Source: Brevundimonas sp.
GTDB lineage: Bacteria; Pseudomonadota; Alphaproteobacteria; Caulobacterales; Caulobacteraceae
NCBI RefSeq assembly: GCF_003248455.1
Contig: NZ_QFNM01000022.1
Span: 1-64,000 of the forward strand
Direction: 5' to 3'
DNA length: 64,000 bases
In this document: positions 8,633-17,267 of the stretch, piece after piece
Layout: each line of letters opens with the position of its first letter
Numbering within the stretch: position 1 is the first letter of the stretch
Translations under genes and position numbers: made by a program
Notes under the pieces: generated by a model
Database searches by the model: none
What the model was told of the DNA's origin: nothing
The model's input: only the letters and a program-made list of their open reading frames with translations

Positions 8633-9072
8633 TCCCGCATCGTCCGCATCGCTCCCAGCCGGGCGAAGGCTAGGGTCAGGGCCTTGCGCCGCGCGGGCGC
8701 CAGGGGCGAGAGGTCCGGCGCGCGCACCACGGCTCCGCCGAAGCCGTCGGCGACGATCAGGCCCGGCTCGTCCGGCAGGACTCCTTGCGGAAACTCGGGC
8801 GCCACGGCGAAGTAGAAGGCGTCGCAGAAGGGGCCGTACTCGCGCCATTTGCGGTCGACGCGATAGTCGTCAATCCCCGACTTGACCTCGCAGATGACGA
8901 TGTCGCCCTTGCGCCCCACGGCCATGACGTCGGCGCGCCGGCCATTGGGAAGGCAGACCTCCAGGAGCGGCGCATAGCCCATGTCCATCATCAGCCGCGC
9001 CGCGCCGCGCGTCACCGAAAGGGTGGTCTCGGGGCGGCTGAAAACGAGTTCCAGATGGACGGCGGCGGACAT
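8629..9072 (-). CDS. mmcB: MmcB family DNA repair protein
   Basis: A 147-residue protein of the MmcB (DUF1052) family, whose Caulobacter member is SOS-induced and protects against mitomycin C. The core RRADVMAVGRKGDIVICEVK (about 45-64) has the D...ExK spacing of PD-(D/E)XK nucleases, so a nuclease fold is likely. A LexA box (9086-9100) ends 13 bases before the start codon, so damage-inducible control is well supported by this sequence. Confidence 0.93.
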   Translation of the reverse strand: MSAAVHLELVFSRPETTLSVTRGAARLMMDMGYAPLLEVCLPNGRRADVMAVGRKGDIVICEVKSGIDDYRVDRKWREYGPFCDAFYFAVAPEFPQGVLPDEPGLIVADGFGGAVVRAPDLSPLAPARRKALTLAFARLGAMRTMRD

Positions 9073-9085
9073 GCCGACAGCTTAT

Positions 9086-9100
9086 GTTCCGTCTACGTTC
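9086..9100 (-). promoter_or_regulatory. LexA SOS box, GTTC-N7-GTTC
   Basis: GTTC at 9086-9089 and GTTC at 9097-9100, separated by exactly seven bases, is the alphaproteobacterial LexA operator. It lies just upstream of mmcB, the expected position for repression. Confidence 0.85.
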
Positions 9101-9197
9101 CCGTCGCAAGCGTCGCGGCCGGGGGGCGGCCGGGCGGACGACCGTGTTCAGGGTCTGAGCGCTCGAGGATTTCGCCCACGCGGCGTGGCCGCGTCGC

Positions 9198-9737
9198 TCA
9201 CAGCAGATACTCCCGCTCCAGTTCGTAATGGCTGCCGCCGTCCGTCAGGACGCTGGAATAGAGGCCGAACCGGTCGATGCGGATCGGCGGCGAATGCAGC
9301 AGATTGTGTCCGGCCATCCAGGCGCCGATGCGGTCCGGGTTCGTCTGGGGCTTCAGATAGGCCAGTGTGACGTGGGGGCGATAGTCGCGCGTCTCCATGG
9401 CTGCGCCCGCGCGCTGCCCCGCCGCCCGGCACCGCCCGGCCAGGACCGATAGCGGCCCGTTTGGCGTCTCCACCCCCGCCCACAGGGTATGGCTGCGATG
9501 GCCGTCGCCGAAGGCCCCGACGCCTTTCAGGGCGATCTCGAACGGCTGGCCGCCGACGCGCGACAGTTCCGAAGCCAGGTCGTCGGCGCGCCGTTCGTCC
9601 ATCTCGCCATAGAAGGCCAGGGTGACGTGCAGCGCCTCCAGCGGCCGCCAGCGCGCGCCGGGCAGGCCCGATTGTCGCCTTTGCAGCGTCTCGGCGGCGT
9701 CGGGCGGCAGGGTCAGGGCGGCGAACAGACGAACCAT
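9198..9737 (-). CDS. thpR: RNA 2',3'-cyclic phosphodiesterase (2H superfamily)
   Basis: A 179-residue 2H phosphoesterase. The paired catalytic motifs are HVTLAF (H37) and HVTLAY (H122), with 85 residues between them as expected. The start MVRLFAALTLPP is typical of ThpR, so the ATG at 9737 is chosen over the open frame that extends to 9884. It is expected to hydrolyse 2',3'-cyclic phosphates and to ligate or reverse-ligate tRNA halves in vitro. Divergent from the Bax-inhibitor gene. Confidence 0.92.
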   Translation of the reverse strand: MVRLFAALTLPPDAAETLQRRQSGLPGARWRPLEALHVTLAFYGEMDERRADDLASELSRVGGQPFEIALKGVGAFGDGHRSHTLWAGVETPNGPLSVLAGRCRAAGQRAGAAMETRDYRPHVTLAYLKPQTNPDRIGAWMAGHNLLHSPPIRIDRFGLYSSVLTDGGSHYELEREYLL

Positions 9738-9867
9738 GCGACGGAAGGTAGCGGCGGGAACGCAAGCCTCCAAGGCCGGTTTTCCTTGCAGTGGGGGCCT
9801 CGGCTCACGATATTCGAGGCCTGTGACCGGAGATGTCTCTCCGGCCAATCGGAGAAAGTTCGTCGCC

Positions 9868-10617
9868 ATGAGCGATTTCAACAACGGCTACGCCCGCCCT
9901 CTGCCGCAGACGGCCGACATGTCGGTCGACGCCGGCCTGCGCAGCTTCATGCTGGGCGTCTACAACAAGCTGGCCCTGGGCCTGGTCCTGGCCGGCGCCC
10001 TGGCCTACGTCACCGGCAATGTCCCCGCGGTGCAGCAGCTGCTGTTCGCCCAGACGGCCGACGGCCGGATCGGCCTGACGGTTCTGGGCATGATCGTGCA
10101 GTTCTCGCCGCTGGTGATGCTGTTCGGCTCGATGTTCTTCATGAAGAACCCGACCGCCAAGGGCGTGAACATGCTCTACTGGGCCGTGGTCTCGACCATC
10201 GGCGCGGGCCTGGGCGTGCTGTTCCTGCGCTATACGGGCGGTTCCCTCGCCTCCACCTTCCTGGTGACGGCGGCGGCCTTCGGCGGCCTCAGCCTGGTGG
10301 GCTACACCACCAAGAAGGACCTGACCGGCATGGGCAGCTTCCTGATCATGGGCGTGATCGGCCTGATCGTCGCCTCGATCGTCAACATGTTCATGCAGTC
10401 CGGGACCTTCTATCTGATCATCTCGGGTCTGGGCGTGCTGATCTTCGCGGGTCTGATCGCCTATGACACCCAGCGTCTGAAGATGACCTACTACGCCCTG
10501 GGCGGCGACCAGAACGCCATGGGGGTGGCCACCGGCTTCGGCGCGCTGAGCCTGTTCATCAACTTCGTGAACCTGTTCCAGTTCCTGCTGGCCTTCATGG
10601 GCGGCAACCGGAACTAA
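9868..10617 (+). CDS. Bax inhibitor-1/YccA family inner-membrane protein
   Basis: A 249-residue polytopic membrane protein with about seven hydrophobic segments. It shows the BI-1 features GVYNKLALGLVLAGALAY near the N-terminus, FAGLIAYDTQRLK (about 195) and the end LFQFLLAFMGGNRN. The ATG at 9868 has a GGAGAAAG ribosome site. Bacterial members are linked to membrane-stress tolerance or calcium leak; the precise role is unknown. A strong terminator follows. Confidence 0.92.
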   Translation: MSDFNNGYARPLPQTADMSVDAGLRSFMLGVYNKLALGLVLAGALAYVTGNVPAVQQLLFAQTADGRIGLTVLGMIVQFSPLVMLFGSMFFMKNPTAKGVNMLYWAVVSTIGAGLGVLFLRYTGGSLASTFLVTAAAFGGLSLVGYTTKKDLTGMGSFLIMGVIGLIVASIVNMFMQSGTFYLIISGLGVLIFAGLIAYDTQRLKMTYYALGGDQNAMGVATGFGALSLFINFVNLFQFLLAFMGGNRN

Positions 10618-10640
10618 GGCCTGTCGCAAGACGGATACGG

Positions 10641-10666
10641 AAAGGGCCCCTCGCGGGGGCCCTTTT
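10641..10666 (+). terminator. Rho-independent terminator
   Basis: A 10-bp perfect stem (AAAGGGCCCC with GGGGCCCTTT), a five-base loop and a TTTT tail, 24 bases after the BI-1 stop. Confidence 0.88.
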
Positions 10667-10780
10667 CATTTGGCACCCGGATCGATCGATCCCCTCGCCT
10701 ATCTTGGGTACGTATTTCTGCACCTTCGGCTGATTTTGTCGCTATCAAGTGAGCTTGACCTAGACTTCTGGGGATTTCGT

Positions 10781-11797
10781 ATGATTCAGAACGGCCTTGG
10801 ACGCCTGTTGCGGCCATTCGTTCGGCTGAGCCGGTTGCCGTCGCGCTTTGCCGCCATGGAAAGATCCGTGCGTCGCATGGAGACCAGTCACCGCGAACAC
10901 CGCCGCGAGATCCAGCAGGCGTTGGCGCAACTGATGTTGCCTGCGGAGTCGGTCTGGCGGCGGCAGCCGCCCCTGTTGGACGCTTCAGTCCCGGGCGAGA
11001 GAGTATTCGAACAGAGCGCGATGTGCCGCCAGGACAGTTTTCAGCAACCGTATTTCTCCTACTGGACAAGACGGCTTGGCGAAAGGCTAAGGTATCATCG
11101 CAAGCTCTGGGAGTTTGTGTTTGTTTCTCAGGCGTTATGGGAACGCGGCGTCTGCGCTCGCGGGCGTCGCGGCCTGGGATTTGGCGTTGGACGCGAGCCG
11201 TTGGCGGCTCTGTTCGCTTCGGAAGGCGTGGCCGTGACGGCGACCGATCTGGCTCCCGACGGCGTCGTCGAGGCGGGTTGGCAGGCCACGAACCAACATG
11301 CCGGAGGCAAGGAAGCGCTTAGGAACAGCGTCGTCTGCCCGGACGACCTGTTCGACCGAAACGTCGAGTTTCGTTTCTGTGACATGAACCACGTCGCCGC
11401 CGATCTGGTCGGCTACGATTTCTGCTGGTCGGCGTGCGCGCTTGAGCATCTGGGGTCCATCGAAAAGGGGCTGGCGTTCATCGAGCGCTCGATTAATTGC
11501 CTCGTCCCGGGCGGCTGGGCGGTTCATACGACGGAATATAACGTCTCGTCCGACAAGGAGACCGTCGATAATCTTGGAACGGTGCTGTTCCGCAGGCGTG
11601 ACCTTGAAGCCCTTGCGCAACGTCTTCGGGCCAAGGGGCACGAAGTGGCGACTATGGACTGGAGCCCGGGCGAGGGGCCGGTCGACCGATACCTGGATAT
11701 GCCGCCCTATCGCCCTGACCCGCATTTGAAGATGATGCTGAGCGGGTTCACAACGACTTCGATCGGCATAATCGTGCGCCGAGGACTGGGGACTTAA
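10781..11797 (+). CDS. Class I SAM-dependent methyltransferase, AT-richer
   Basis: From the ATG at 10781 (GGGGA ribosome site) the product is 338 residues. An N-terminal helical stretch with charged residues (about 1-70) precedes a methyltransferase core. Motif I is GLGFGVGREPLAALFASEG, an acidic loop TATDLAPDG follows, and YDFCWSACALEHLGS is motif IV-like. The acceptor substrate is unknown; the layout resembles enzymes tied to glycan synthesis. Its codon choice is more AT-tolerant than the flanking genes, hinting at later acquisition. Convergent with the DUF2794 gene two bases away. Confidence 0.78.
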   Translation: MIQNGLGRLLRPFVRLSRLPSRFAAMERSVRRMETSHREHRREIQQALAQLMLPAESVWRRQPPLLDASVPGERVFEQSAMCRQDSFQQPYFSYWTRRLGERLRYHRKLWEFVFVSQALWERGVCARGRRGLGFGVGREPLAALFASEGVAVTATDLAPDGVVEAGWQATNQHAGGKEALRNSVVCPDDLFDRNVEFRFCDMNHVAADLVGYDFCWSACALEHLGSIEKGLAFIERSINCLVPGGWAVHTTEYNVSSDKETVDNLGTVLFRRRDLEALAQRLRAKGHEVATMDWSPGEGPVDRYLDMPPYRPDPHLKMMLSGFTTTSIGIIVRRGLGT

Positions 11798-11799
11798 CC

Positions 11800-12135
11800 C
11801 TAATCCACCACCTGGAACCTGCGCCCGTCGAAGACGCGCAGGACCTGGGCCAGGTCGCGGCCCCGGCGCAGGATCTGGCCGCCTTCGCCGATGACGGCCC
11901 ACTGGCCCTGGCGGGTCTGCAGCGCCGGGCGTTTCTCGATGCGATAGGCGGGGGCGTCGCCCGAGCGGCGGAAGACCGCGAACTCGGCGAAATCCTTGTG
12001 GCCGACCATGGCGTAGTCGCGCCATTCGCCCTGGGCGACCATCCGGCCATAGACGCGCAGTATGGGGTCCAGTTCGCGGCGGTCGAAGAAGACGGGTCCG
12101 GGCGCGGCGGCGAGGTCGTTGGGGCTCAGGCTCAT
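11800..12135 (-). CDS. DUF2794 domain-containing protein
   Basis: A 111-residue soluble protein of a family found almost only in alphaproteobacteria. Conserved segments are visible: FDRRELDPILRVYGRMVA, EWRDYAM and AEFAVFRR. Length is typical. No enzymatic motif is recognisable and the function is unknown. Confidence 0.85.
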   Translation of the reverse strand: MSLSPNDLAAAPGPVFFDRRELDPILRVYGRMVAQGEWRDYAMVGHKDFAEFAVFRRSGDAPAYRIEKRPALQTRQGQWAVIGEGGQILRRGRDLAQVLRVFDGRRFQVVD

Positions 12136-12477
12136 CTCCTCAACTTAGGCCGCGCCGGGGGCGACGCCAGAGGTCGAGACGGCGGCCGAACCCGACATCG
12201 ACGAAAATCGATCCAGACACGAAATAGCCCCGTTTCGGTCCTTCGCCCGCCTGCATGGGCGACGACATATCGACCATCGGCTCGTCGGAGTTCGGAAGCG
12301 TCCCGGATCCTGAACAGCCCCCCCAGCCCCCTGGATGTTTCCAGTTTACGGGCTCCGGCGGCCGATGCTTCCTCCAAGCGAGCGCCCGCCCTGCCTTTCC
12401 CCTCCCCCTCCCGGCAAGGCGGGCGTTTCGCTGTCTGGGGCCTGCCCGGCAGCGCCAAGGCCGGTTCTCGCCCGCGC
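12136..12477. other. Intergenic region with one large hairpin
   Basis: No supported gene lies in these 342 bases. At 12383-12425 an 8-bp stem CGCCCGCC/GGCGGGCG extended by CTGCC/GGCA surrounds a pyrimidine-rich loop. It lies downstream of the Do-type protease gene and may end its transcript, though it lacks a T-run. Confidence 0.4.
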
Positions 12478-13827
12478 CTAGAGCGACAGGGTCAGGTTCA
12501 GGCTCTCTCCATTCCGCGCCACGGTCGCCTCGACCGATCCCGACGCGCTTTGCAGTGCGGTCGCGGCGGCGCGGGCGTCTGCGACCGGCGCGCCCGCGAC
12601 GGCGGTGATCACGTCGCCGGCCGTCAGTTCCGCCTGGGCGGCGGGAGAACCGGCGGCGACCGCCATGACCTGGGCGCCGCCTTCCTGGTTTCGCAAGGTC
12701 GCGCCATAGGCCAGCACCGATTGGGCGTCGACGATCACCGGCTGATCCACGGGCGTCTCGACCGTCAGGCTGGCCGTCGCCTCGCGCCCGTCGCGCAGAT
12801 AGGCGACGCTGAGCTCCGTCCCCGGGGCTGCGATGCCCACCGTGGCGTTGACCGAGCCGGCGTTGGCGACCGGGCGGCCCTGCAGCCGGGTGACGACGTC
12901 GTTGTGGCGCAGGCCCGCGCGCTCGGCCGGGGAGCCGGGCGCCACATCGGCCACCACCGCCCCGCGCACGATGCCCAGATGCAGTTCGCGCGCCCGTTCG
13001 GCGTTCAGCGAACCGAAGATGGCCCCGGTCTGGCCGCGCTTGACCTCGCCGTTCTTCTTCAACTGGTCGGCGACATAGAGCATGATCCGCGTCGGCACGG
13101 CGAAGGCGATGCCGTCGTTGCCGCCGCCCAGGCCGCCCGACAGAATGGAGGTGTTGATGCCGATCAGCCGCCCCCGGCTGTCCAGCAGCGGTCCGCCCGA
13201 ATTGCCCGAGTTCACGGCCGCATCGGTCTGGATGTAGTCCTCGACGGCGTCGCCCAGGCCCGAGCGGTTCAGGCCCGAGATGACGCCCATCGTCAGCGTC
13301 TGGTCCAGGCCCAGCGGATAGCCGACCGCAAAGGCCAGGTCGCCGGTGCGCAGGGTGTCGGAATCCACCGTCTGGACCTGTTTCAGATTCAGGGGCCGGC
13401 CGTCGGGCGTGATGCGCAGCACGGCGATGTCGGTGGCCTTGTCCGCCCCGACCAGGACCGCGTCGAACAGCCGGCCGTCGGTCAGGTCGACGGTGAACTT
13501 GCGCCCGCCCTCGACCACGTGGTTGTTGGTGATCAGCAGGCCCTCGGCCGCATCGACGATGACGCCGGAGCCGGAGGCGTAGGGTTTGGGATCGGTCGCA
13601 TCCGAACTGGGGCCGCGCGACTGGCCCAGGGTCGTCACCTGCACCACCGCCGGCAGCGATCCTTCCAGCCCGGAGGAGAAGCTGAACACTCCGCGCCGTG
13701 CGTCATAGGGCAGGCCGGCGGCGCCGGACTGCGCCAGCACGGGGCCGGCCGAGGCCAGCAGGGCCACGGCGACGGCCAGGGAGGAGACGGCCTTGGCGCG
13801 AATCGGGGAGCGGATCGGCATGAGCAT
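12478..13827 (-). CDS. Periplasmic serine protease of the Do/DegQ (HtrA) type
   Basis: A 449-residue HtrA-type protease for periplasmic protein quality control. It has a signal peptide (about 1-32, ending VLAQ) and a trypsin-like domain with H103 (TNNHVV), D133 (TDIAVLRI) and S210 (GNSGGPL). Two PDZ domains follow (about 250-345 and 360-445). The full catalytic triad suggests activity. Length is normal for DegQ-like proteins. Divergent from the DUF6356 gene about 150 bases away. Confidence 0.92.
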   Translation of the reverse strand: MLMPIRSPIRAKAVSSLAVAVALLASAGPVLAQSGAAGLPYDARRGVFSFSSGLEGSLPAVVQVTTLGQSRGPSSDATDPKPYASGSGVIVDAAEGLLITNNHVVEGGRKFTVDLTDGRLFDAVLVGADKATDIAVLRITPDGRPLNLKQVQTVDSDTLRTGDLAFAVGYPLGLDQTLTMGVISGLNRSGLGDAVEDYIQTDAAVNSGNSGGPLLDSRGRLIGINTSILSGGLGGGNDGIAFAVPTRIMLYVADQLKKNGEVKRGQTGAIFGSLNAERARELHLGIVRGAVVADVAPGSPAERAGLRHNDVVTRLQGRPVANAGSVNATVGIAAPGTELSVAYLRDGREATASLTVETPVDQPVIVDAQSVLAYGATLRNQEGGAQVMAVAAGSPAAQAELTAGDVITAVAGAPVADARAAATALQSASGSVEATVARNGESLNLTLSL

Positions 13828-13980
13828 TTCCTTGATCGGGCGACGACCCTAGCCCGAGATTCCGCTTCTGACGATGGCTGGAAGGGCGGGGATGAACAGA
13901 TCGCGACGGGGGTTGCGTCCGGCGGCGTCCGGCGTAACCATGCCCCCGATGCCGCACCAGCGGCCCGCCGGGAGCCCGCC

Positions 13981-14283
13981 ATGAGCCAGACGACGATGGA
14001 CCGCCGCCGCCGCCCCGCCGCGCTCGGCTTCGCCCGGCTGTTCCGCGACCATCCGCGCGAGGTCGGCGAGACCTATCTTCAGCACATGGCCGCCTCGGCC
14101 GGTTTCGGCTTCAGGCTGCTGGGGCTGGCGGGGGCGGCCTTCGTCCATGCCGCCGTGCCGGGGGTCTGCAAGACCACCGTCTCGACCGCCGTTCGGGGCA
14201 TGGCGCGCGACATGGGCGGCCGGGCCGAGGAAGCGAGACAGACCCGGATGCGCGAGGCCGGCGTCTGGGACGTGGGGCTTTAG
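13981..14283 (+). CDS. DUF6356 family protein
   Basis: A 100-residue protein with the family pattern RLFRDHPREVGETYLQHMAAS near the N-terminus. A moderately hydrophobic helix follows (FGFRLLGLAGAAFVHAAVPG), then a polar tail. It may associate with the membrane. Function unknown. The ATG at 13981 is preferred; the frame is open far upstream but those residues look antisense to the protease gene. Confidence 0.75.
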   Translation: MSQTTMDRRRRPAALGFARLFRDHPREVGETYLQHMAASAGFGFRLLGLAGAAFVHAAVPGVCKTTVSTAVRGMARDMGGRAEEARQTRMREAGVWDVGL

Positions 14284-14365
14284 CCCGCGCCCGATTCCCG
14301 CCGGCCATGCAATCGCCGGGATCCGTGCTATATAGGCCGGCTCAACCTCACGCAGGATCGCCGCC

Positions 14366-15523
14366 TTGAGCATTACGCTCGACCTCTCCCGTGTCTCCAA
14401 CGCGCCCGTCAAGGCCCCCGTCAACCTCAGCGGTTTGACGCGCGAAGCCCTGCGCCAGGCGCTGATCGACGCCGGGGTCTGCCCGCCCGAGAAGGCCAGG
14501 ATGCGCGCCAGCCAGGTCTGGAGCTGGATCCACCACCATGGCGTCACCGACTTCGCGGCCATGAGCAATGTCGCCAAGGAGATGCAGGCCAAACTGGCCG
14601 AGCATTTCACCCTGGCCCGCCCCGAGATCGTCGAGCGCCAGGTCTCCAAGGACGGCACGCGCAAGTGGCTGATCCGCACCGCGCCGGGCATCGAGATCGA
14701 GACGGTCTACATCCCCGACGTGGGCCGGGCGGGCGCCCTGTGCGTGTCCAGCCAGGTCGGCTGCACCCTGAACTGCACCTTCTGCCACACCGGCACCCAG
14801 AAGCTGGTGCGCAACCTGACCGCCGCCGAGATCGTGGCCCAGGTCCAGGTCGCCCGCGACGACCTGGAGGAATGGCCGTCGCCGAAGGAAGACCGCCGCC
14901 TGTCGAACATCGTCTTCATGGGCATGGGCGAGCCGCTCTACAATCTGGACAACGTCGCCGACGCCATCGACATCATCTCGGACAACGAGGGCATCGCCCT
15001 GTCGCGGCGGCGGATCACGGTCTCGACCTCGGGCGTCGTGCCGCAGCTGCAGGCGCTGGGCGAGCGGACGGCGGCCATGCTGGCCATCAGCCTGCACGCC
15101 ACGAACGACCCCTTGCGCGACGTGCTGGTGCCGCTGAACAGGAAATATCCGCTGGAGCAGCTGATGGCGGCGATCCGGGCCTATCCGGGCCTGTCGAATG
15201 CGCGGCGGGTGACGTTCGAATATGTGATGCTGAAGGGCGTCAACGACAGCCCGGAAGAGGCGCGCGCCCTGCTGAAGCTGATCGAGGGCATCCCGGCCAA
15301 GATCAATCTGATCCCGTTCAATCCCTGGCCCGGCGTCGAATACGAATGCTCGGACTGGAAGACGATCGAGCGTTTCGCCGCCATCCTGAACAAGGCCGGC
15401 TACGCTAGCCCCATCCGCACCCCGCGCGGCCGCGACATCCTGGCCGCCTGCGGCCAGCTCAAGTCCGAAAGCGAGAAGGTCCGCGCCAGCGCGCTCAGGA
15501 AGGCGGAGCAGGCGGCGGCCTGA
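14366..15523 (+). CDS. rlmN: Dual-specificity RNA methyltransferase RlmN
   Basis: Radical SAM enzyme that methylates C2 of A2503 in 23S rRNA and A37 in some tRNAs. The cluster motif CTLNCTFCHT gives C133, C137 and C140. GMGEPLYN and the C-terminal TPRGRDILAACGQL (second mechanistic Cys) match RlmN. The 385-residue length is normal. Translation seems to start at TTG 14366. A weak CTCCCC/GGGGAG hairpin lies just downstream at 15532-15552. Confidence 0.96.
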   Translation: MSITLDLSRVSNAPVKAPVNLSGLTREALRQALIDAGVCPPEKARMRASQVWSWIHHHGVTDFAAMSNVAKEMQAKLAEHFTLARPEIVERQVSKDGTRKWLIRTAPGIEIETVYIPDVGRAGALCVSSQVGCTLNCTFCHTGTQKLVRNLTAAEIVAQVQVARDDLEEWPSPKEDRRLSNIVFMGMGEPLYNLDNVADAIDIISDNEGIALSRRRITVSTSGVVPQLQALGERTAAMLAISLHATNDPLRDVLVPLNRKYPLEQLMAAIRAYPGLSNARRVTFEYVMLKGVNDSPEEARALLKLIEGIPAKINLIPFNPWPGVEYECSDWKTIERFAAILNKAGYASPIRTPRGRDILAACGQLKSESEKVRASALRKAEQAAA

Positions 15524-15638
15524 TCTGCGTCGCCTCCCCATTGCCGGGGGAGAGACACAACCCTCGACACATAATGTCACGCACTGTGTCCCGGCCGCGC
15601 TTGCGGATTGGGGCGACAATGGGGCAAGGCGTCTGGTC

Positions 15639-16079
15639 ATGGACCCGTCTTTGTCGAACGTGCTGTCGAGCGCCGAGGTGCAGGCCTTCGCCTCGGGCTT
15701 TCCGGTCATGGTCATGCACCTGATCGTCACCCTGCTGCTGCTGGTCGCGGGGGCGACGGTCTATGCGATGCTGACGCCGTGGAAGGAGGTCGCGCTGATC
15801 CGCCAGGGCAATACGGCGGCGGCCGTCGCCTTCGCGGGCGTGCTGGTGGGGCTGGCCGTGCCGTTGGCCGTGTCGCTGTCGGTCTCGACCTCGGTGCGCG
15901 ACATCGCCATCTGGGGCGTGGCGACGGTGGTGCTGCAACTGCTGGCCTTCCGCGTCGTGGACCTGTTGCTGACCGGCCTGCCCGAGCGGATCCGGCATGG
16001 CGAGATTTCGGCGGCCGTGGTGCTGCTGGGGGCCAAGCTGGCGACGGCGGTGATCCTGTCCGCCGCCCTGACCGGCTGA
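15639..16079 (+). CDS. DUF350 inner-membrane protein
   Basis: A 146-residue protein with four hydrophobic spans (about 20-44, 60-84, 90-112 and 122-144). WKEVALIRQGNTAAAVAFAG is the DUF350 repeat signature. DUF350 proteins are found beside potassium-channel-like or glutathionylspermidine-synthase-like genes; here the neighbour is a trypsin-like protein. Function unknown. Confidence 0.85.
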   Translation: MDPSLSNVLSSAEVQAFASGFPVMVMHLIVTLLLLVAGATVYAMLTPWKEVALIRQGNTAAAVAFAGVLVGLAVPLAVSLSVSTSVRDIAIWGVATVVLQLLAFRVVDLLLTGLPERIRHGEISAAVVLLGAKLATAVILSAALTG

Positions 16080-16091
16080 TCGGGGGGGCCG

Positions 16092-16922
16092 ATGCAGTTC
16101 CCGCGCCTGCCGGACTGGGCCATCTACGGCGCCGTGGCGGCCGTCTTGCTGGCGGTGTCGCTGGGCCGGCGCGAGAACGCCGACGCCCCGCCCGCGCCGC
16201 CCGCCCCCAATGTGGAGGACGGGCCGCTTCTGGGGCCGATCACCCCCTTCGATACGGCCGTGACCGTCGATGCGGGCCAGGCGCCGTTCAAGCCGGCGTC
16301 GGGCACCGCCTTCTCCATCGCCGGGCGCGGACGCTGGGTGACGGCGCGCCATGTGGTCGAGGGCTGCCGCAGGCCGGCCCTGGTGGTGGGGGCGGGCCGG
16401 GCCGTGGCCGCCGACGTGCGCCTGGCGCCGCGCGCGGACGTGGCGCTGCTGATCACCGACGGCGGGCCGGCGGCCCTGCCCGTGGCGGTCGGCGACCCCT
16501 TGCGGAAGGGACAGAGGGCGTTTCATCCCGGCTTCCCGCAAGGCCGGCCGGGCGAGGTGACGTCGCGCCTCCTGGGCCGCGAGACGCTGAAGGTGTCCGG
16601 CCGCGGGGCGCGCGAGGAGCCGGTGCTGGCCTGGGCCGAGGTGGGGCGCACCGACGGGCTCGAAGGGACGCTGTCGGGCCTGTCGGGGGCGCCGGCGCTG
16701 GACTCGCAAGGGCGGGTCGTCGGCGTGACCATCGCCGAGGCGCCGCGCCGGGGCCGCATCTATACGACCGCGCCCGAGACCTTCGGCCCGGCGATCCGCG
16801 GCGAACAGACCCTGGCCGAGGCGGCGCGCGGACCGGCGGTGACGACCGAGGACTATGGCCAGGTGGCGAACGCGCTGCGGCGCGACCTGCGCGTGGCCCA
16901 GGTGGTGTGCCTGGGGGCGTGA
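16092..16922 (+). CDS. Membrane-anchored trypsin-like serine protease
   Basis: A 276-residue protein with one N-terminal transmembrane anchor (about 10-25) and a Pro/Ala-rich linker. A chymotrypsin-fold domain follows with H87 (TARHVVEGC), D116 (RADVALLI) and S198 (GLSGAPALD). The Ser motif GLSGAP departs from the usual GDSGGP, so activity is likely but specificity is unclear. It follows the DUF350 gene by 12 bases and is probably cotranscribed. Confidence 0.82.
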   Translation: MQFPRLPDWAIYGAVAAVLLAVSLGRRENADAPPAPPAPNVEDGPLLGPITPFDTAVTVDAGQAPFKPASGTAFSIAGRGRWVTARHVVEGCRRPALVVGAGRAVAADVRLAPRADVALLITDGGPAALPVAVGDPLRKGQRAFHPGFPQGRPGEVTSRLLGRETLKVSGRGAREEPVLAWAEVGRTDGLEGTLSGLSGAPALDSQGRVVGVTIAEAPRRGRIYTTAPETFGPAIRGEQTLAEAARGPAVTTEDYGQVANALRRDLRVAQVVCLGA

Positions 16923-17267
16923 GGCTGAGCTGCACCTGCGGAAAGGCGCAACTTCACGCCATCTGCCCTATATGGCTGTAAACGCAACGGAATATCGATC
17001 CGGAATTGCCCTGGCGCCATACGCCGGGGTTCAGACTTGGACTCTTGGACTCGGAAAAACAGTCCAACGAGTCCAAGCCGACGGCATCGCGATGTCAAAG
17101 ACCACGGGCGATCATAACCCCGTTTCCGACGGCGTAGGGACGAAAGCCGCTGCTGATCGCCAAGTGGTTGAAAAGCCGAGGCGTTGCGAGCCCGATTGCG
17201 CGGGTTGGCGATGAACGGCGCCGCGCCCTCCCCGCAGGGGAGGGCGATCCGTCTGCTTTCGGCGCGC
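16923..17267. other. Intergenic region with a long hairpin
   Basis: No supported gene. At 17036-17077 a 16-base left arm pairs with a 17-base right arm (one bulged base) over a nine-base A-rich loop; each arm itself contains two copies of TTGGACT or its complement. A second perfect 9-bp hairpin at 17225-17245 (GCCCTCCCC/GGGGAGGGC) sits after the M16 gene and may help end its transcript. Confidence 0.5.
17225..17245 (-). terminator. Possible hairpin terminator of the M16 peptidase gene
   Basis: A perfect 9-bp stem with a three-base loop, 23 bases downstream of the M16 stop on the minus strand. There is no T-run after it, so its role is uncertain. Confidence 0.35.

Noticed and set aside
12255..12608. 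Plus-strand frame upstream of the protease stop
   Set aside because: Runs into antisense of the protease gene; Pro/Arg-rich with no family resemblance.
17036..17077. tRNA-like gene
   Set aside because: A single long stem with no D, T or acceptor arms and no CCA.
16972..17214. Plus-strand frame MAVNATEYRS onward
   Set aside because: It crosses the long hairpin, has no ribosome site and no recognisable motif.
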